From Euonymus europaeus (lineage: Eukaryota > Streptophyta > Magnoliopsida > Celastrales > Celastraceae): 64,000 nt of DNA. Every line of letters begins with the position of its first letter. Positions within the stretch are counted from its first letter, which is position 1. Under the pieces are notes generated by a model. That model saw nothing but the letters and a program-made list of their open reading frames with translations, had not been told where the DNA came from and searched no databases. Positions 24,260-35,785 of the stretch are shown in pieces. The position numbers and the translations under genes are program-made. The stretch is taken from assembly GCA_963580455.1 (NCBI GenBank), contig OY756970.1, positions 12,276,001 through 12,340,000 on the forward strand, read 5' to 3'.

Positions 24260-24750
24260 GCAATTTGGTGTTTGAAAAGTGCACGGGATCATTAGGGTCG
24301 TTCCCTTGGCCAAAAATGTTTAATGATTGGATGAAAAATCCCACTTGGAATGGGTTTTGATATTTTGAAATTGCACGGGATCATTAAGGCCATTCCTGGA
24401 TTGGCCAAAAAAGTTTAACGATTGGATGAAAAAAATCCACTTGGAATGAGTTTTGATATTTTGAAATTGCACGGGATCACTAGGGTCATTCCCGGCTTAG
24501 CAAAAAATGTTTAATGATTGGATGAAAAATCTCACTTGGAATGGGTTTTGATATTTTGAAATTGCATGGGATCACTATGGGCATTCCTGACTTAGCAAAA
24601 AATGTTTGATGACAGCTAAAAAAAATCCACTTGGAGTGGGTTTTAATATTTTGAACTTGTTTGGATGAAAAATGCCACTTTGACTGGTTTAGATGATTTT
24701 GAAATTAATTGGAAGAAAAACATCCACTTTGAGTGGTTTTGATGATTTTG
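24260..24750. repeat. ~95-bp tandem repeats inside the element C 5' LTR
   Basis: The landmark ttgatattttgaaattgca appears at 24357, 24453 and 24548 with a decayed copy near 24643 (spacing 95-96). Two shorter tttttgaatgatttt-like units follow to 24750. It is the same array as at 18560-18880, so it predates separation of the two LTRs. Confidence 0.85.
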
Positions 24751-25497
24751 AAAAAAATGGATTTTTGAGAATTTAATTGATGCATCAAAGTGGTCCGCAA
24801 ACATTGATCAAACGGCTTGGATTAATCATGATCGCATTTCATTATTTGTCATGGCATAGCAACAATATAAAAATCCTTGACATGCGTACTAAAATATTCA
24901 CAGAATCCTTCATGCCTATATGCTTCTAAGAACCTAAAATCATGAATGCATTTTTTATGATTTTTATTTTCATTATTTACCTGGTACATGGCCTTGGGCC
25001 CAATAACCTAATTTACAAATCCAAAACAAAAATATAAAATGACCCATGTGTAATGACCTGACCCTTGTAAAGCCCAAATCCTATGGCCCATCTAACCCAA
25101 TCCAAAAACAAAGAAAATGGTCTATGATGGCCTAAACTCAAATGATGCATTTCTGGTCCAAACTTTAATCATCCATACCCCGGGCCCATTTAGCCTGAAA
25201 CCAAAAAGGACAAAAAAAATGGCCCAATATGATGGCCTAACATAGCAAGCCCAAATCCGATTTTCCTTCTCTGACATCCATGGAATCTGTGCATCCGAAT
25301 AGATTTTCTGCAGTCAAAGGCAGCTGGTCTTCCACAAACAACATCATCAGCACTAGTAGAAAGGGGAAGCTCCGCCAATCGAAGAAGATATACGAAGGCA
25401 CACCAATGGCAGGTGACTCGTCGAAAACAAAATCAAGGTGCTGGAATTAGACGGGACAGAACTTGCAGAAGGATAAGTGTTCACCACCGGCGACGTC

Positions 25498-27645
25498 TGT
25501 AATGCCCCGACCCGGGAGGCGCTACTATTTAAACCTAATTCAATATCTATAAGATATTAAATCTCCACAATATCACAAAAGATTTAATCTTAATTTCTCC
25601 AACTAAATTTGTAAATTTCTACCGAAATTTCGGAAGCATCTCCCCGTATATTGGAGAATGCCCACCCGAAATGCGCAGCACATATTCTGCAATATATAAG
25701 GCCTCCGGCCATCACATCACAAGCAATCACAATCCTAGGCAGGGCCTCAGGCCATTTATAGCATGCATCCGCAATACATAATAAATCACAATTATCATAC
25801 ATGTATCAACATGCAATATCACAATAAGATTCACACCCAGGTACATGAGTCCTATCACAAGGCATCCTCCTATCCGTACCATCCACACACCGTCAAGGTG
25901 TTCATAAACGTAGTCAACATACACAATCCTCAATTCGTGCATAAAATATCAAACATAATAAAGAAAATTAATTCTTTATTCTAACCCATCCTAGTGTCTC
26001 CAGGTGGCACCATGTCATCCCACCTCCTACAGATCCGCAGTGCCAGTATCCGAACCAGTCTCGCCTGTGTGGAAAGGAAATAAAGAAAAGGGTGAGCAAT
26101 GGCTCAGTAGGGATAAAGAGGATAACAAAATATAATAGCTGAATAAAAAGATTAAGTCAATGCAGCGACATGCCAAGACTATGAATCACCATCACAAATA
26201 CTCATCAAACCGTGGTCTCGTTTCCTACCGTGAGTCCTAATGGGACGACGCCTCGGCATCCATCCTCACACATCGATATCGGTGAACACTGCCACCATAT
26301 GACTCAATAAGGAAACCATGACCAAATACAAGACACCAGTTTTGTCCATACTGACTCGGTTTCTCTGAACCGATTTCTAGGAATCTCAGTATGTTGCCTC
26401 ATATAGGAGTCATTCGGTTGCAACCTAGCCGAGGTTCCACAACCCTCTTCCCTATGACGTTCACACAACCTACGGAAGTCACGAATCCATATTCCCACTT
26501 CCATGTGGCTCTAATGCAACAATGTCATGCCATGAATTTAATATAGCAATAAACAAATCATAGTTATATATTTAACTAGCCATGATGCATGAATAAGAAC
26601 CAAACATGCTTGATATAAGACCAAACAATCAACCGGGAATGCAAACTAATATTTAGGAAAATTCGAGAATAATCCTAGGTTCGTTTTTCCTTATGGAGCA
26701 AATAAGGAAAAACACAAATACAAATAACAATAAAGATTAAATAACACTTTTTAGATAATAAGAAATAATCGAAAAATTGGGCTAGAATCCCCTACCTCGA
26801 ATCCACGTAATTTCACCAAAAATCGAAAATTTCCAATTTCTAGGGTTTGAACTGCCAACCTAATATATGGCAAATTCACAACCCATTTCACAATTTATAT
26901 CTCTCTAATAACATATACCAATGTAAATTAAACCATAATTTCAAAGAATCCTACCTTTCTCTCTCTAGAATTTCCATCCAAAGCTCTCTAGGTTGGAAAT
27001 CTTCCAATCAACTCAAATCTAACAAATACATACACATTTAAGTATAAATCAACCTATTTAAACCTCATTATCTCAAATAATCCATATTCAAGCTCTAATC
27101 TACAAAACCCATAAAAACCTAACTATGGAAATCTATAGAAACTTACCTTAAAATCACAACTCCTCCTTTAATCCTTCTTGAAACATGCTAAGCTCCTTAA
27201 ATCCTTCAAATTTCCAAGCCAAAATCTCTTCTTTCTCTCCTTCTTTCTCTCTTCTTTTTCTCTCGGCTTCTCACTCCGCGTCTATTTTTCTTTGTGACAT
27301 TTCATTCTTATTTATTTATTATTATTTTTTTATAAAACTGGACTTGGCCACAAATTGGCCAACTCACGTGGCCAATTTATGGCCCATAATTGCCCACTTT
27401 CGGTGGGCAATTACATGCCCACCGAAAGTGGACATTTGTTTTTTTTGTTTTGTTTCTTTTTGTTTTGTTTCTTTTTTTCTTTTTTTTTAGTTAATTAATA
27501 AAATTTACTTATTTAATTTTATTAATTACCAATCCATTCGCAGTCTAGTTTAACTCAATACTTGGTATTCTCCCAAACTCGAAATAACAATAATAATTGT
27601 TATTATTATTTTTCTTCTTGAATATTTTCGGGTCGGGGTATTACA
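25498..27645 (-). repeat. Solo LTR, family B, with TSD ACGTC
   Basis: The + strand starts TGTAATGCCCCGACCC and ends GGGTCGGGGTATTACA. ACGTC flanks it at 25493-25497 and 27646-27650. 2,148 bp with no internal region. Orientation is inferred from the Tekay-like LTR end at 11905, which is its reverse complement. A GCCCACCGAAAG/CTTTCGGTGGGC inverted repeat is near 27395-27425. CT-rich stretches and T-runs lie near 27230-27490. Inserted in the element C 5' LTR, so younger than element C. Confidence 0.9.
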
Positions 27646-27801
27646 ACGTCACTATCTCTCTGCATCACGGTCTCTCTTTTCTTCTCTGACTTATCTTCAA
27701 AACTCTATCGCACTTGTGAGTTGTCACACACGAACCGTTTAGGTGAATCTCGGTATGGATGGCTCACTTTTCAACAAGGAGACGATGAATCCGATGACTG
27801 T

Positions 27802-29585
27802 TGTTGTGAAAATTATTCGCAAGCGCATGAAATCGCAAACAGGTAATACAGTGATCAAAGACCAAATATCGAACCCTCAAGGACTATTTAATTCAATCAA
27901 TTGTAGACTACTAATCCACTTGCAAACAGTACCTGGATACAAAATTGAGTTTGAATAATTGAAGAATGAATTAATAAAAATTAACTAATAGCAACAAGCA
28001 AGTGAAACAAGAATCAAGATTAAGAAGCACTAGAGAAACATGATTTCACCATAGCTATCTCAATTGAATCTTAGTTTAATAAACCTTGGACAATTATTCT
28101 TGTTATAAGTCGATTCTCCCATATTTATTTGACACACCTTTTCAGACTATATCAAAACTACTTTTAATCAACAATCATCTCTTTCAAGCATGATTAAAGA
28201 AATCATAGGCGCATTAAAATCAATGGAAAACCATAACAATACTGCATAAATTATGAATCCATGTCTGGCATCCACTCAATTTAAGGCATTCATGACACAA
28301 TCAATATCATGTTCTTCCTTTCAGACAAAACAATGATAAATAAATCAATCAAACATTGGTCAGATGTTTAAAAGCATTAAACACAATCTTGAACACTTAA
28401 CAATGAATAAAAGCCAAGAATTTATTGAAACTTTGAATTCAATCAAGAAACACTTGGTACATCAAAGCTCTAGTGAGAAGAATTAGTTCATGACATCAAC
28501 CATAGCACCAAAGCAAAGAAAAGAATTACAACACATCTATGAATGTAAGAGCGAATCGAATCTCTCAATTGCCTTCTTCTTTGCTCCAACGATTTTTCTC
28601 CCTATTCTGTGTTGCTGCCACTGCCTCCTGTTTTTGTGTCCCTTCCTATGCACGTTTTAGCCCTAATATTATCTCCTAAGAGACCTCCTTCATTACTCTT
28701 TGTAATTTGTCTAAAATACCCTCTTTAATAAAGTTGAAATCTCAAAAATATCCTTTTGCTGCTGCTGCATAATCCGTCCAGCGTTTATGGTCTGCAAAGA
28801 TGACCATTTTACAGTGTTCTAAAGCCATAATTTGAGAACGTGTAAAACATAATAGTTGCATCCCTTTGTCTTAGATTTCCAAATCATCTTAAATCACATT
28901 TTTATGGGCAGTAGAGTGAAAGTTAGAAAGATAAATGTGAAGGACACTCAAAATTGGCCGTGAACCTATGCTGCAACTGACTTTGTACACTCACAACTTC
29001 TTTATATGTCATCCAAAATTAACAACCTTGATATCCATATGAAACTTGAGATGTCTATTTTTCAACGCCAAAAGAATCAATGGAAGTAGAGTTTTATACA
29101 AACTAGAGTGGTTGTTTGAGCGTCAGCAGGTCAAACTCCATATCAGCATATCAGCATTACACATTGACAGCACCTCTTATTTCCGCTTTTCATTCCCGAA
29201 TCTGTCTTGGTTCATCCAAAACCTATGAAAATCATTCAAACAACTCATAAGTGGCATATTTAATCATGTTTAAGCATTGAAACCTCAAACCACACATTAA
29301 AATGCAAAGTGACTGTTTAAAACCCAAAAACTCATTTTTTGTAAAGAAGAAGACATTCTTTCTTCTAAAATTCTCATGATGACTTATTCAACTGAAACGA
29401 CCTTATGCACAAGTCATAAATGACTCAAACTAACTACTCAAAGCACAAAATAATTAAAATACTCACTAAAACAAAATATGACATACTAAACCTCCATTTG
29501 TGCTTAAAATGACTAAAAACACTCTCGAACTAACTCATGTAGGACAAAAGTAGCACGAATAACTCTATAAATAATAGAGTTATCA
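27802..29585 (-). repeat. Solo LTR, family D copy 1, with TSD ACTGT
   Basis: The + strand starts TGTTGTGAAAAT and ends GAGTTATCA. ACTGT flanks it at 27797-27801 and 29586-29590. 1,784 bp. It has the ccctcaaggac phrase near its left edge that the Athila-like LTR (3382-6731) and the LTR at 35786 show in variant form. Minus orientation is inferred from the Athila-like LTR. No internal domains. Confidence 0.88.
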
Positions 29586-30347
29586 ACTGTGACTCGGTGG
29601 GGGAATGCTAGATCCGATCTATGATTTCAATTCTGGGTTGGGTAATTTAAAGTGTTTGGGTTTTCCTTAAAAAAATTCAGAATGCAAGATTTTTGTTCCT
29701 CGATCCATTACAGCCTTATTCTCAACTGTGGAAGTGTATTTGGCTATTTCAGTAAAGGTAGCACAGCTTCACTAGCTAGGGTGTAGGTACTGGTTTCTTG
29801 GTGGTGATGTTGGAGTTCAATCAGTGGCAGGAAGAGTTTTTAGTGATGGTAGTGAGGGAGTCAGAGGAAGAAGAAGATATGATGGTGTTTGAGAAATGGG
29901 GAGAAGGAGGAGGTATGGTGATGATGGTGATGTGTTCCTGCCAGAAAGGAAATTCGGTATCCCTTCCAAAGAAATGTGAGGCCTTTGGTGTAATGAAAAG
30001 AATGATGAGATGCTGGTTGATTGAGATTTTTAAAGTTTAGGAAAGGAAGGATCCGGCTCGCTGAAAGGAGGAAAAGTGCCTATTCTTGTAGGCTTGAGGA
30101 ATTGGCATCCAGGAAGAAATTCCCATCTCCCCAAAAGAGCTCAATTTTTCTATGTTAGGTGAAGAAAGGAAAATTAGGTGGAGAAAATGAGGAGCTGGTT
30201 AGGTATGTCGAGAAAAAGGAATAGATTAGGTGCGGTGGAGTAATAAAATAACATTAAATTAAATTAAAATAAAATGATAACTATATACATAAAAATTAAA
30301 AATATTCAATATTCTGAATTATACCCGGACGAAAAGTGGTTACTACA

Positions 30348-31260
30348 TCCTTTTACCAAATTTAGCATGTACAACGAGAGGACGAATCCTCTAGCTCATA
30401 TGGAGGAACATCACAATAAAATGGTTTTTTTGGCAGCCTAGAGGATTTAATGTGTATCACTCTTTGTTCGTCTCTCATAAGGGTAGCGTCAAGATGATTC
30501 CACCAAATCCTTGCAGGCTCAATTTATTCATGAAGACAGTTAGCTAATCTCTTTGTGGCCAAGTTCATACAGGGGAGCACAGAACCAAAAACCATACAAC
30601 ACCTGATGAACATAAGGAAAAAATAGCATAGTCTTTAAGGTCTTTGTAGGCCAACTTCTTCGAAGTGAATGCAGAGATCAAAAAATGTGATTTACGCTAT
30701 GCAGTGGAGTCACTTAGGATTGCTCTACCTATTTCGTACAAGCTTCAAGATGCACTAATCATGAACGAACTGGCCACTATGGTAACTTTGGATAAGGTGG
30801 TCGTGCGATATGTAAAACTTGAAGAGGATACAACCATGACGGATAGAATGAGGCAGGATTTGAGCAGGAAAGGAGAGCTCGGTGACAAAAAAGGTAGAGA
30901 TAGGATAAGAGAATGCAATGATCGTGATAGAAGGGACTCTATTCAAAAAGATCAATGAGATAAGAAAACTAAAGAGTTTAATACTTGAATCAAGTTTAAT
31001 AAAACCCTTCACCGAATTCTTGCTAGGGCCAAGGGAAAGCCATACTTTTATTGGCCAAGGAAGCTAACAAGTGACCTGGCTCAGAGAGATAAGGGAAATA
31101 TTTCGATTACCACAAGGAAATCGGCCACATTATGGAGAAATGTTAGAACCTTTAAAGGCATATGGAGGAATTGGAAAATAACGGTTATTTGAATGAATTT
31201 ATTCCTCAAAAAAAGAAGTCACGAGAGGATGATAAAAAATAAAGATTAATACCGTAGAGG
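30348..31260 (+). pseudogene. Tat-type gag, copy 2 (start removed by the element C LTR)
   Basis: Begins directly at the LTR edge with PFTKFSMYNERTNPLAHMEE, then the same blocks as copy 1 at 17360-18014. The best open stretch is 30665-30958, which ends in a basic region (DKKGRDRIRECNDRDRRDS). It continues past the point where copy 1 is cut, with KPYFYWPRKLTSDL, a decayed zinc-finger region, and on to the protease. It belongs to the + strand Tat element that extends to about 51300. Confidence 0.72.
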
Positions 31261-31329
31261 CTCTAATTTGAGCCGAAAATAGGAATGTCATGATAAGGGT
31301 TGACAATTTGTTTTGCTGATGTTTATGTA

Positions 31330-31953
31330 GGTGGGATAGAGCCACACAGTGATGCCTTGATATAACTATGTACATGAATTGCCTTACGGTGAAGAGAGTT
31401 CTTATTAACTAAGGTAGCTCGGTTGACATCATGTACTCAGACCTATTTAACAAGCTCGACTTGAAACAGATGGATCTACTTCCAAACAATTTTGTTGTAC
31501 AGGGGTTCTTCGGGAATTTTTTAAGCCCACTCGGTAGGTATCACACGAAGGTTACAATGGGATCTAAGACTATAGAAACAGATTTCTTGGTTATCTGAGG
31601 AAAAACAAGCAACAACACTATTCTTGGGAGGACTTGACAGCATGCAATGCAAGCCCTACCTTACACAAAATGCTCAAGTTCCCTTTTGAGGGGAAGATAC
31701 AAATGGTATGAGGCAAGTAAATGGGTGTATTGGTTGACTTAGTATGCCAGACTCAAGTATCAGGTGATAGACTATGTTAACGGCTGAATCCTCAACCAAC
31801 TGATAAATATGCATTGAGGGATCCAGATGATTAGGAGAATGCTACACTTGTGGAGAAACTAGTGCAAATCATAGTCCAAGAAGATTAGAAGAAATATTTG
31901 TTGATCAGAGCAGGCCATCTGAGTTAAGAAATGAGCGAATGTGAGAAGTTGTT
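31330..31953 (+). pseudogene. Tat aspartic protease remnant
   Basis: In one frame near 31390-31620: RVLIN, a stop, then GSSVDIMYSDLFNKLDL and ILGRT after a flap-like region. This is the Tat protease pattern (normally D-x-G-S-S-x-D-I), with the catalytic aspartate codon changed next to a stop. EMSECEKLF at about 31930 leads to the RT domain, where a solo LTR splits the frame. Confidence 0.7.
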
Positions 31954-33123
31954 TGTAGTACCCCATTTTTGTCCAGGCTTAATTTATGGTTTAAAAATAA
32001 AAAGATACAAACCAAATTCCTACCCAAAGGAAAATTTTCATAAACCTAAGTCAAGCCCAAACTTAATGTCTTTGATCCAATGACCCACCAAAGCCAACCC
32101 AATTACCCAAGAGCCTTACCCCCCAACTAACCAAAGAAAATTCCAATTACCCAAAACAAAGTCCAATTACCATTTAAAGTCTTAGCCTATTGCAAAGAGG
32201 CTTCTAGGAGATGTAGGTGTGGAGTTGTAGAAAGAAGAGATGGGCAATTGACACAGAGAAGTAAATGGTTGAAATAAAGAGAGCTGGTTGAACAACAATT
32301 GAGGGATAGAGCATTTATGAGAGGAATGGGCTGGAGCTAGGTGACATAAATGGCACGGCTACAAAGTCAGGGGAGGTCGACGAATCTGGGGAAGATTTTG
32401 GAGAAGAAAATGTCAGATTTTCAAAGAGAGAAAAACGAGATCTTTTTGGAGAGAAGAAGGAAATCTTTTTGAGAAAAAGGGAGATCCAAGGGAGAAAGAA
32501 TTTGAGAGGAGAAGAAAGGATCCAGAGAAAGAAGAAACAGAGGAAAATGAAAGAAAGGAGAATAAGAAGAAACCGGCAGAACCAAGAGAGGTATTTCAAA
32601 TGGACGTTAGAGAATTTCAAAGTATTGATTTCTCGAAGACCCCTTTTAAAATAAATTTCATCCAAAATTTTTTTTAAAATAAAAGGTATAAATGACAAAG
32701 ATTCAATTTATTTGGATATTGTATTTTAAAATCGATTAGGAGGAGGACATGAAAATATTCAACTCCGTCCAAAAATATTTATTTACGGTATCACTTGAAT
32801 AAATTGGTTTTATCATTTATTCAAAATTAATGGAATTTCTTCCACCCATTTGACAATAAATGATTTTCGGACATATGAAAAATTCATTAAAACAAATTAG
32901 GACATACAAAAACATTTTTAAGAAAAAGCATGAAAAAAATCAAAAATGTAACCGATTCAAGAGTTGTAGGATGCCTAACATCTCCCCACACTCAATAGAC
33001 CCCTTTACTCTTTTTTATGGCTCATAGACCTAACATTTCAATGTCCAATTGCACTATAATCAATTCGTGGTAGCTCTTACACTTTTCAAAATGTTGGTCT
33101 GCGTCGTGACCCCGATTGCGACA
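31954..33123 (+). repeat. Solo LTR, family E, with TSD TTGTT
   Basis: Starts TGTAGTACCCC and ends CCCCGATTGCGACA. TTGTT flanks it at 31949-31953 and 33124-33128. 1,170 bp. The start resembles the element C LTR (minus strand TGTAGTAACC), and it has ggatgcctaacatctcccca, a phrase I recall from Tat/Ogre LTRs. Removing it leaves the Tat frame in register (EKLLVNNLEVFAW), which confirms the boundaries. Confidence 0.9.
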
Positions 33124-33255
33124 TTGTTAGTCAATAATTTGGAAGTATTCGCGTGGATACCATACAATATGTCTAGAATCAGTCCAGAAGTAGTCGTGCA
33201 TAGGTTGAATGTCAACCCTAGATTTATGCCAGTCGTTCAAAATCGAGGAGGTCAG
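33124..33255 (+). pseudogene. Tat reverse transcriptase, N-terminal part
   Basis: Reads LVNNLEVFAWIPYNMSRISP and HRLNVNPRFMPVVQ, the start of Tat-lineage RT. It is cut at 33256 by an LTR fragment, so the palm with the catalytic centre is missing here. An equivalent palm region is found 18 kb away at 51440-52035. Confidence 0.8.
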
Positions 33256-33625
33256 TGTAGTGACCAAAATTGGCTCTAGCCCACTTCCTCGAATAAAGTG
33301 ACTTCCAGTCAACATTTTCTTGATCAGAGGTCCAGTCAGCTTTCACTACATCAAGGACCAGCTCATACTCCAGCACAAGAGACTTGAATCCAAATAAGAA
33401 GGCACAGATTTTCGAGATCATGAAGCTCGCCAAAGCTCAACCACCTGGAAAAGACCTTGCTATGAGGCACATTCACTTTATCGAGATAATTAGTTTGACA
33501 CACATGTCAGGAAATAGGTATTTTGTTTCCTTTACCAAAGCTTTGTACTGTCATTTAATGTTCTCATACTAATTTTGGCCTTAAACCTTCTTTTTGGCCG
33601 ACTTCTTATAAAGTAAATGTCAGAC
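33256..33625 (+). repeat. Tat LTR fragment inside the Tat RT gene
   Basis: Begins TGTAGTGACCAAAATTGG, the same edge as the Tat 3' LTR at 50690. The two match, with small indels, to about 33625 (atgtcagaccagt). It stops short of a full LTR and has no target duplication. It replaces roughly the RT region from the QKRR-type block to the YVDDM block. Confidence 0.75.
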
Positions 33626-34480
33626 CAGTTTGTTGGTGAAATTCCTCAAAGCTGCTCGGCACTTGGAGCACCTACAGCAAGCTTTTAAGTTGCTCTTGAA
33701 GTACAACATGATGCTTAATCCCGTTCAGTGCTCCTTTGGAGTGACTTCTGGGAAGGTTTTAGGTTATTTAGTCACCTAAAGAGGTATCTAGGCTAATCTA
33801 GATAAGATTCGCTGTGTTCCTGTCCTCCCTTCACCAAAGAGTATCAAAGATGTGCAGAGAACCACTGAGAGGTTAGCAACTCTGGGAAGCTTCTTTTCTA
33901 CATTTTCAGATAAATATAAGCATCTGTTCGCAACACTCAAGAAAGCCAGAAACTTTGAGTGAACCTCTGAGTTTGAAGAAGATTTTTAGCCGTTAAAAGA
34001 ATACCTAATGTTGCCACCATTATTGTCAAAATCGGTTGTCGGGGAGCATATGTATATCTACCTAGCCGTGTCATCAACCGTTGTGAGTGCTATTCTAGTC
34101 AAATGGGAGGGAAGCACATAGTGGTTCCTGTACTATATGAGTAAAAGCATGTTAGATGTTGAGATAAGTTACAATAAGATGGAAAAATTGCCTTTGGCAC
34201 TGATGCTAGCAGTAAGGAAACTTAGGCTGTATTTTCAAAGTCACTCTATCTCTGTAATGAGAAGCTACCCTATGAAGCAAGTCCTCCATCAGTCCAAATT
34301 TTCAGGAAGGTTTCTTAAATGGGCTGTGGAGGTCAGTGAGTATGACATTTCTTATCAACCTAGAATGGCCATCAAGTCTCAAGTGTTGGGTGACTTTGTA
34401 GCTAATTCAACTATTGACAAAGAGGTTGATGAGGAAGTGGTAAGTTGCGCTAATCGACTACTTGGTATTTGGATGATATA
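33626..34480 (+). pseudogene. Tat RT thumb and RNase H remnant
   Basis: Resumes with HLEHLQQAFKLLLKYNMMLNP, then SFGVTSGKVLGYLVT, then connection sequence with stops. From 34137 it is open: MSKSMLDVEISYNKMEKLPL and SGRFLKWAVEVSEYDISYQP, the conventional Ty3 RNase H end block in Tat wording. The region is split by three or four stops. Confidence 0.78.
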
Positions 34481-34982
34481 GGTTGACGAAGCCAAAAATT
34501 ACAAAGGCAGTGGTCTAGGTATTGTTCTATAGTCACCACTTGGAAATTTGATTCAACAAGCGATTAGGTGCAGATTCCCGGCTACCAATAACAAAGCTAA
34601 GTATGAGGCTCTTATCACTGGACTACAGCTCACCAAGAGTTTGAAGGTGACAAGTATCTCAGTTTTTTCAGACTCCCAGCTTATTGTAAATCAGCTACAA
34701 GGAAATTATCAAGCAAAGGAACCTAAAATGATTGCTTATTTGGAGGTGGTCAAAGAAGTCACGAGATTATTTAAGGAGTTCTCGTTGTCTCAGATTCCTC
34801 GAATGAAAAATTCTCATGCTGATGCCCTTGTAGCTTTGGAGTCATCGATTAAAAATGGCGAGCCGCAAATGATTCCTTTGGTGTATCTGCAGTGGCCAGC
34901 TGTTGGTGAGAAGAAGTGCATAAAAATGCTTCTTGTGAGTTGTTTTGTGGAGGAAGATATTTTCATAGATTGGCACGTTTAA
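34481..34982 (+). pseudogene. Tat second (archaeal-like) RNase H domain
   Basis: A 144-codon open stretch at 34548-34982 with NNKAKYEALITGLQL, ISVFSDSQLIVNQLQGNY and RMKNSHADALVALES. A second RNase H downstream of the Ty3 one is a hallmark of the Tat lineage. In the first block the usual glutamate (N-x-A-E-Y) reads lysine (NNKAKY), so one catalytic acid is lost. SDSQ and HADAL are kept. Confidence 0.85.
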
Positions 34983-35780
34983 TTTGTTTGATTATTGACA
35001 GATGGCACACTGCCACTAGAGTGCAATGAAGCAAGGAGATTGATATCAAAAGCAACAAGATTCATGTTGGTTGACAACAAGCTGTATAAATACTCCTTCT
35101 TCGGTGTTATGTTAAGATGTATCGATAAGGAAAAGGCAGAGCACATTTTGGTAGAGCTCCATGAGGGTGAATATGTCAATCACTCTAGAGGAAAGATTCT
35201 AGTTCATATATGCTTAACAACGGGCTACTATTGACTTACTTTGAGGGCTGATGCACTGGAATATTTGAAGAAGTGTGATAAATGTCAACGCTTTACTCAA
35301 ATTTCTCATTTACCTCCATAGTGACTTACCTCTGTTTAGTCTTTTTGGCTACCTACTATATCCAGATAGAGAACTCACTTCCTTACATTAACAGATTATT
35401 TTACAAAGTGGATTGAAGTAGAAGCTTATCCAAAGTTACCTGGAGCTTGAGTTGGGAATTGTTTTTTTTTAAAGAACATTATCTGTCATTTTGCGCTACC
35501 TAAGGAGATAGTAACTAATGAAGGCTCGCTTCATCAGCCATGACTTTCAGAGCTTCTGTAGAACTTGGAAGATTATGCTTAGTTTTCTACTCCAAGGTAT
35601 CCATATGGTCAAGCTAAAGCATCCAACAAAACCTTTTTGAATACTATGAAGAAACATTTGGAATAATCCAAGGGAGTTTGGGCAGAAACATTGTATGGCA
35701 TGCTATGGTATTATCGAACCACGGTGAGGTCCTCTACTAAAGAGACCCCGTACTTGATTCTTTATGGTTCAAAGGTAGTG
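34983..35780 (+). pseudogene. Tat integrase, N-terminal and core remnant
   Basis: 34995-35234 holds MLRCIDKEKAEHILVELHEG, the histidine part of the HHCC zinc finger. CDKCQRF follows at about 35275. Core blocks (DYFTKWIEVEAYPK near 35395, HPYGQAKASN near 35600) are in broken frames. The gene is then interrupted at 35786 by a solo LTR and continues at 37307. Confidence 0.78.
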
Positions 35781-35785
35781 GGTGA

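Larger units (their letters stand above)
18015..30347 (-). mobile_element. Non-autonomous Tat/Ogre-like element (element C), no pol
   Basis: The minus-strand element runs from a 5' LTR (30347 down to 23725) through a PBS (23722-23705), a 2.1-kb leader, an ORF1-type accessory gene (21571-19920), a short-motif array and a PPT (19136-19124) to a 3' LTR (19123-18015). Without the two solo LTRs in the 5' LTR it is about 8.4 kb. No gag zinc knuckle, protease, RT, RNase H or integrase is recognisable in its 4.6-kb interior. Mobilisation would need enzymes from another Tat element. Flanking 5-mers (CCCCT and TCCTT) are not identical and the flanks are not contiguous. Confidence 0.75.
23725..30347 (-). 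repeat. 5' LTR of element C (~2.7 kb) carrying two solo LTRs
   Basis: The + strand starts TGACGCAACCGG and ends GTGGTTACTACA. Removing the solo LTRs 25498-27645 and 27802-29585, with one target duplication each, leaves about 2.68 kb. The central part (24890-25490, 27650-27797, 29591-30240) has no counterpart in the deleted 3' LTR. It includes a CT-rich and A-rich stretch typical of a promoter and untranslated leader, but no gene. Confidence 0.75.

Noticed and set aside
29798..30040. 80-codon acidic, M-rich + strand ORF
   Set aside because: Lies in the element C LTR in a purine-rich stretch; simple composition, no family.
32315..32698. 127-codon minus-strand ORF rich in F, S and L
   Set aside because: Inside the family E solo LTR, antisense to a purine-rich (AGAA) stretch. 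Low complexity, no domain.
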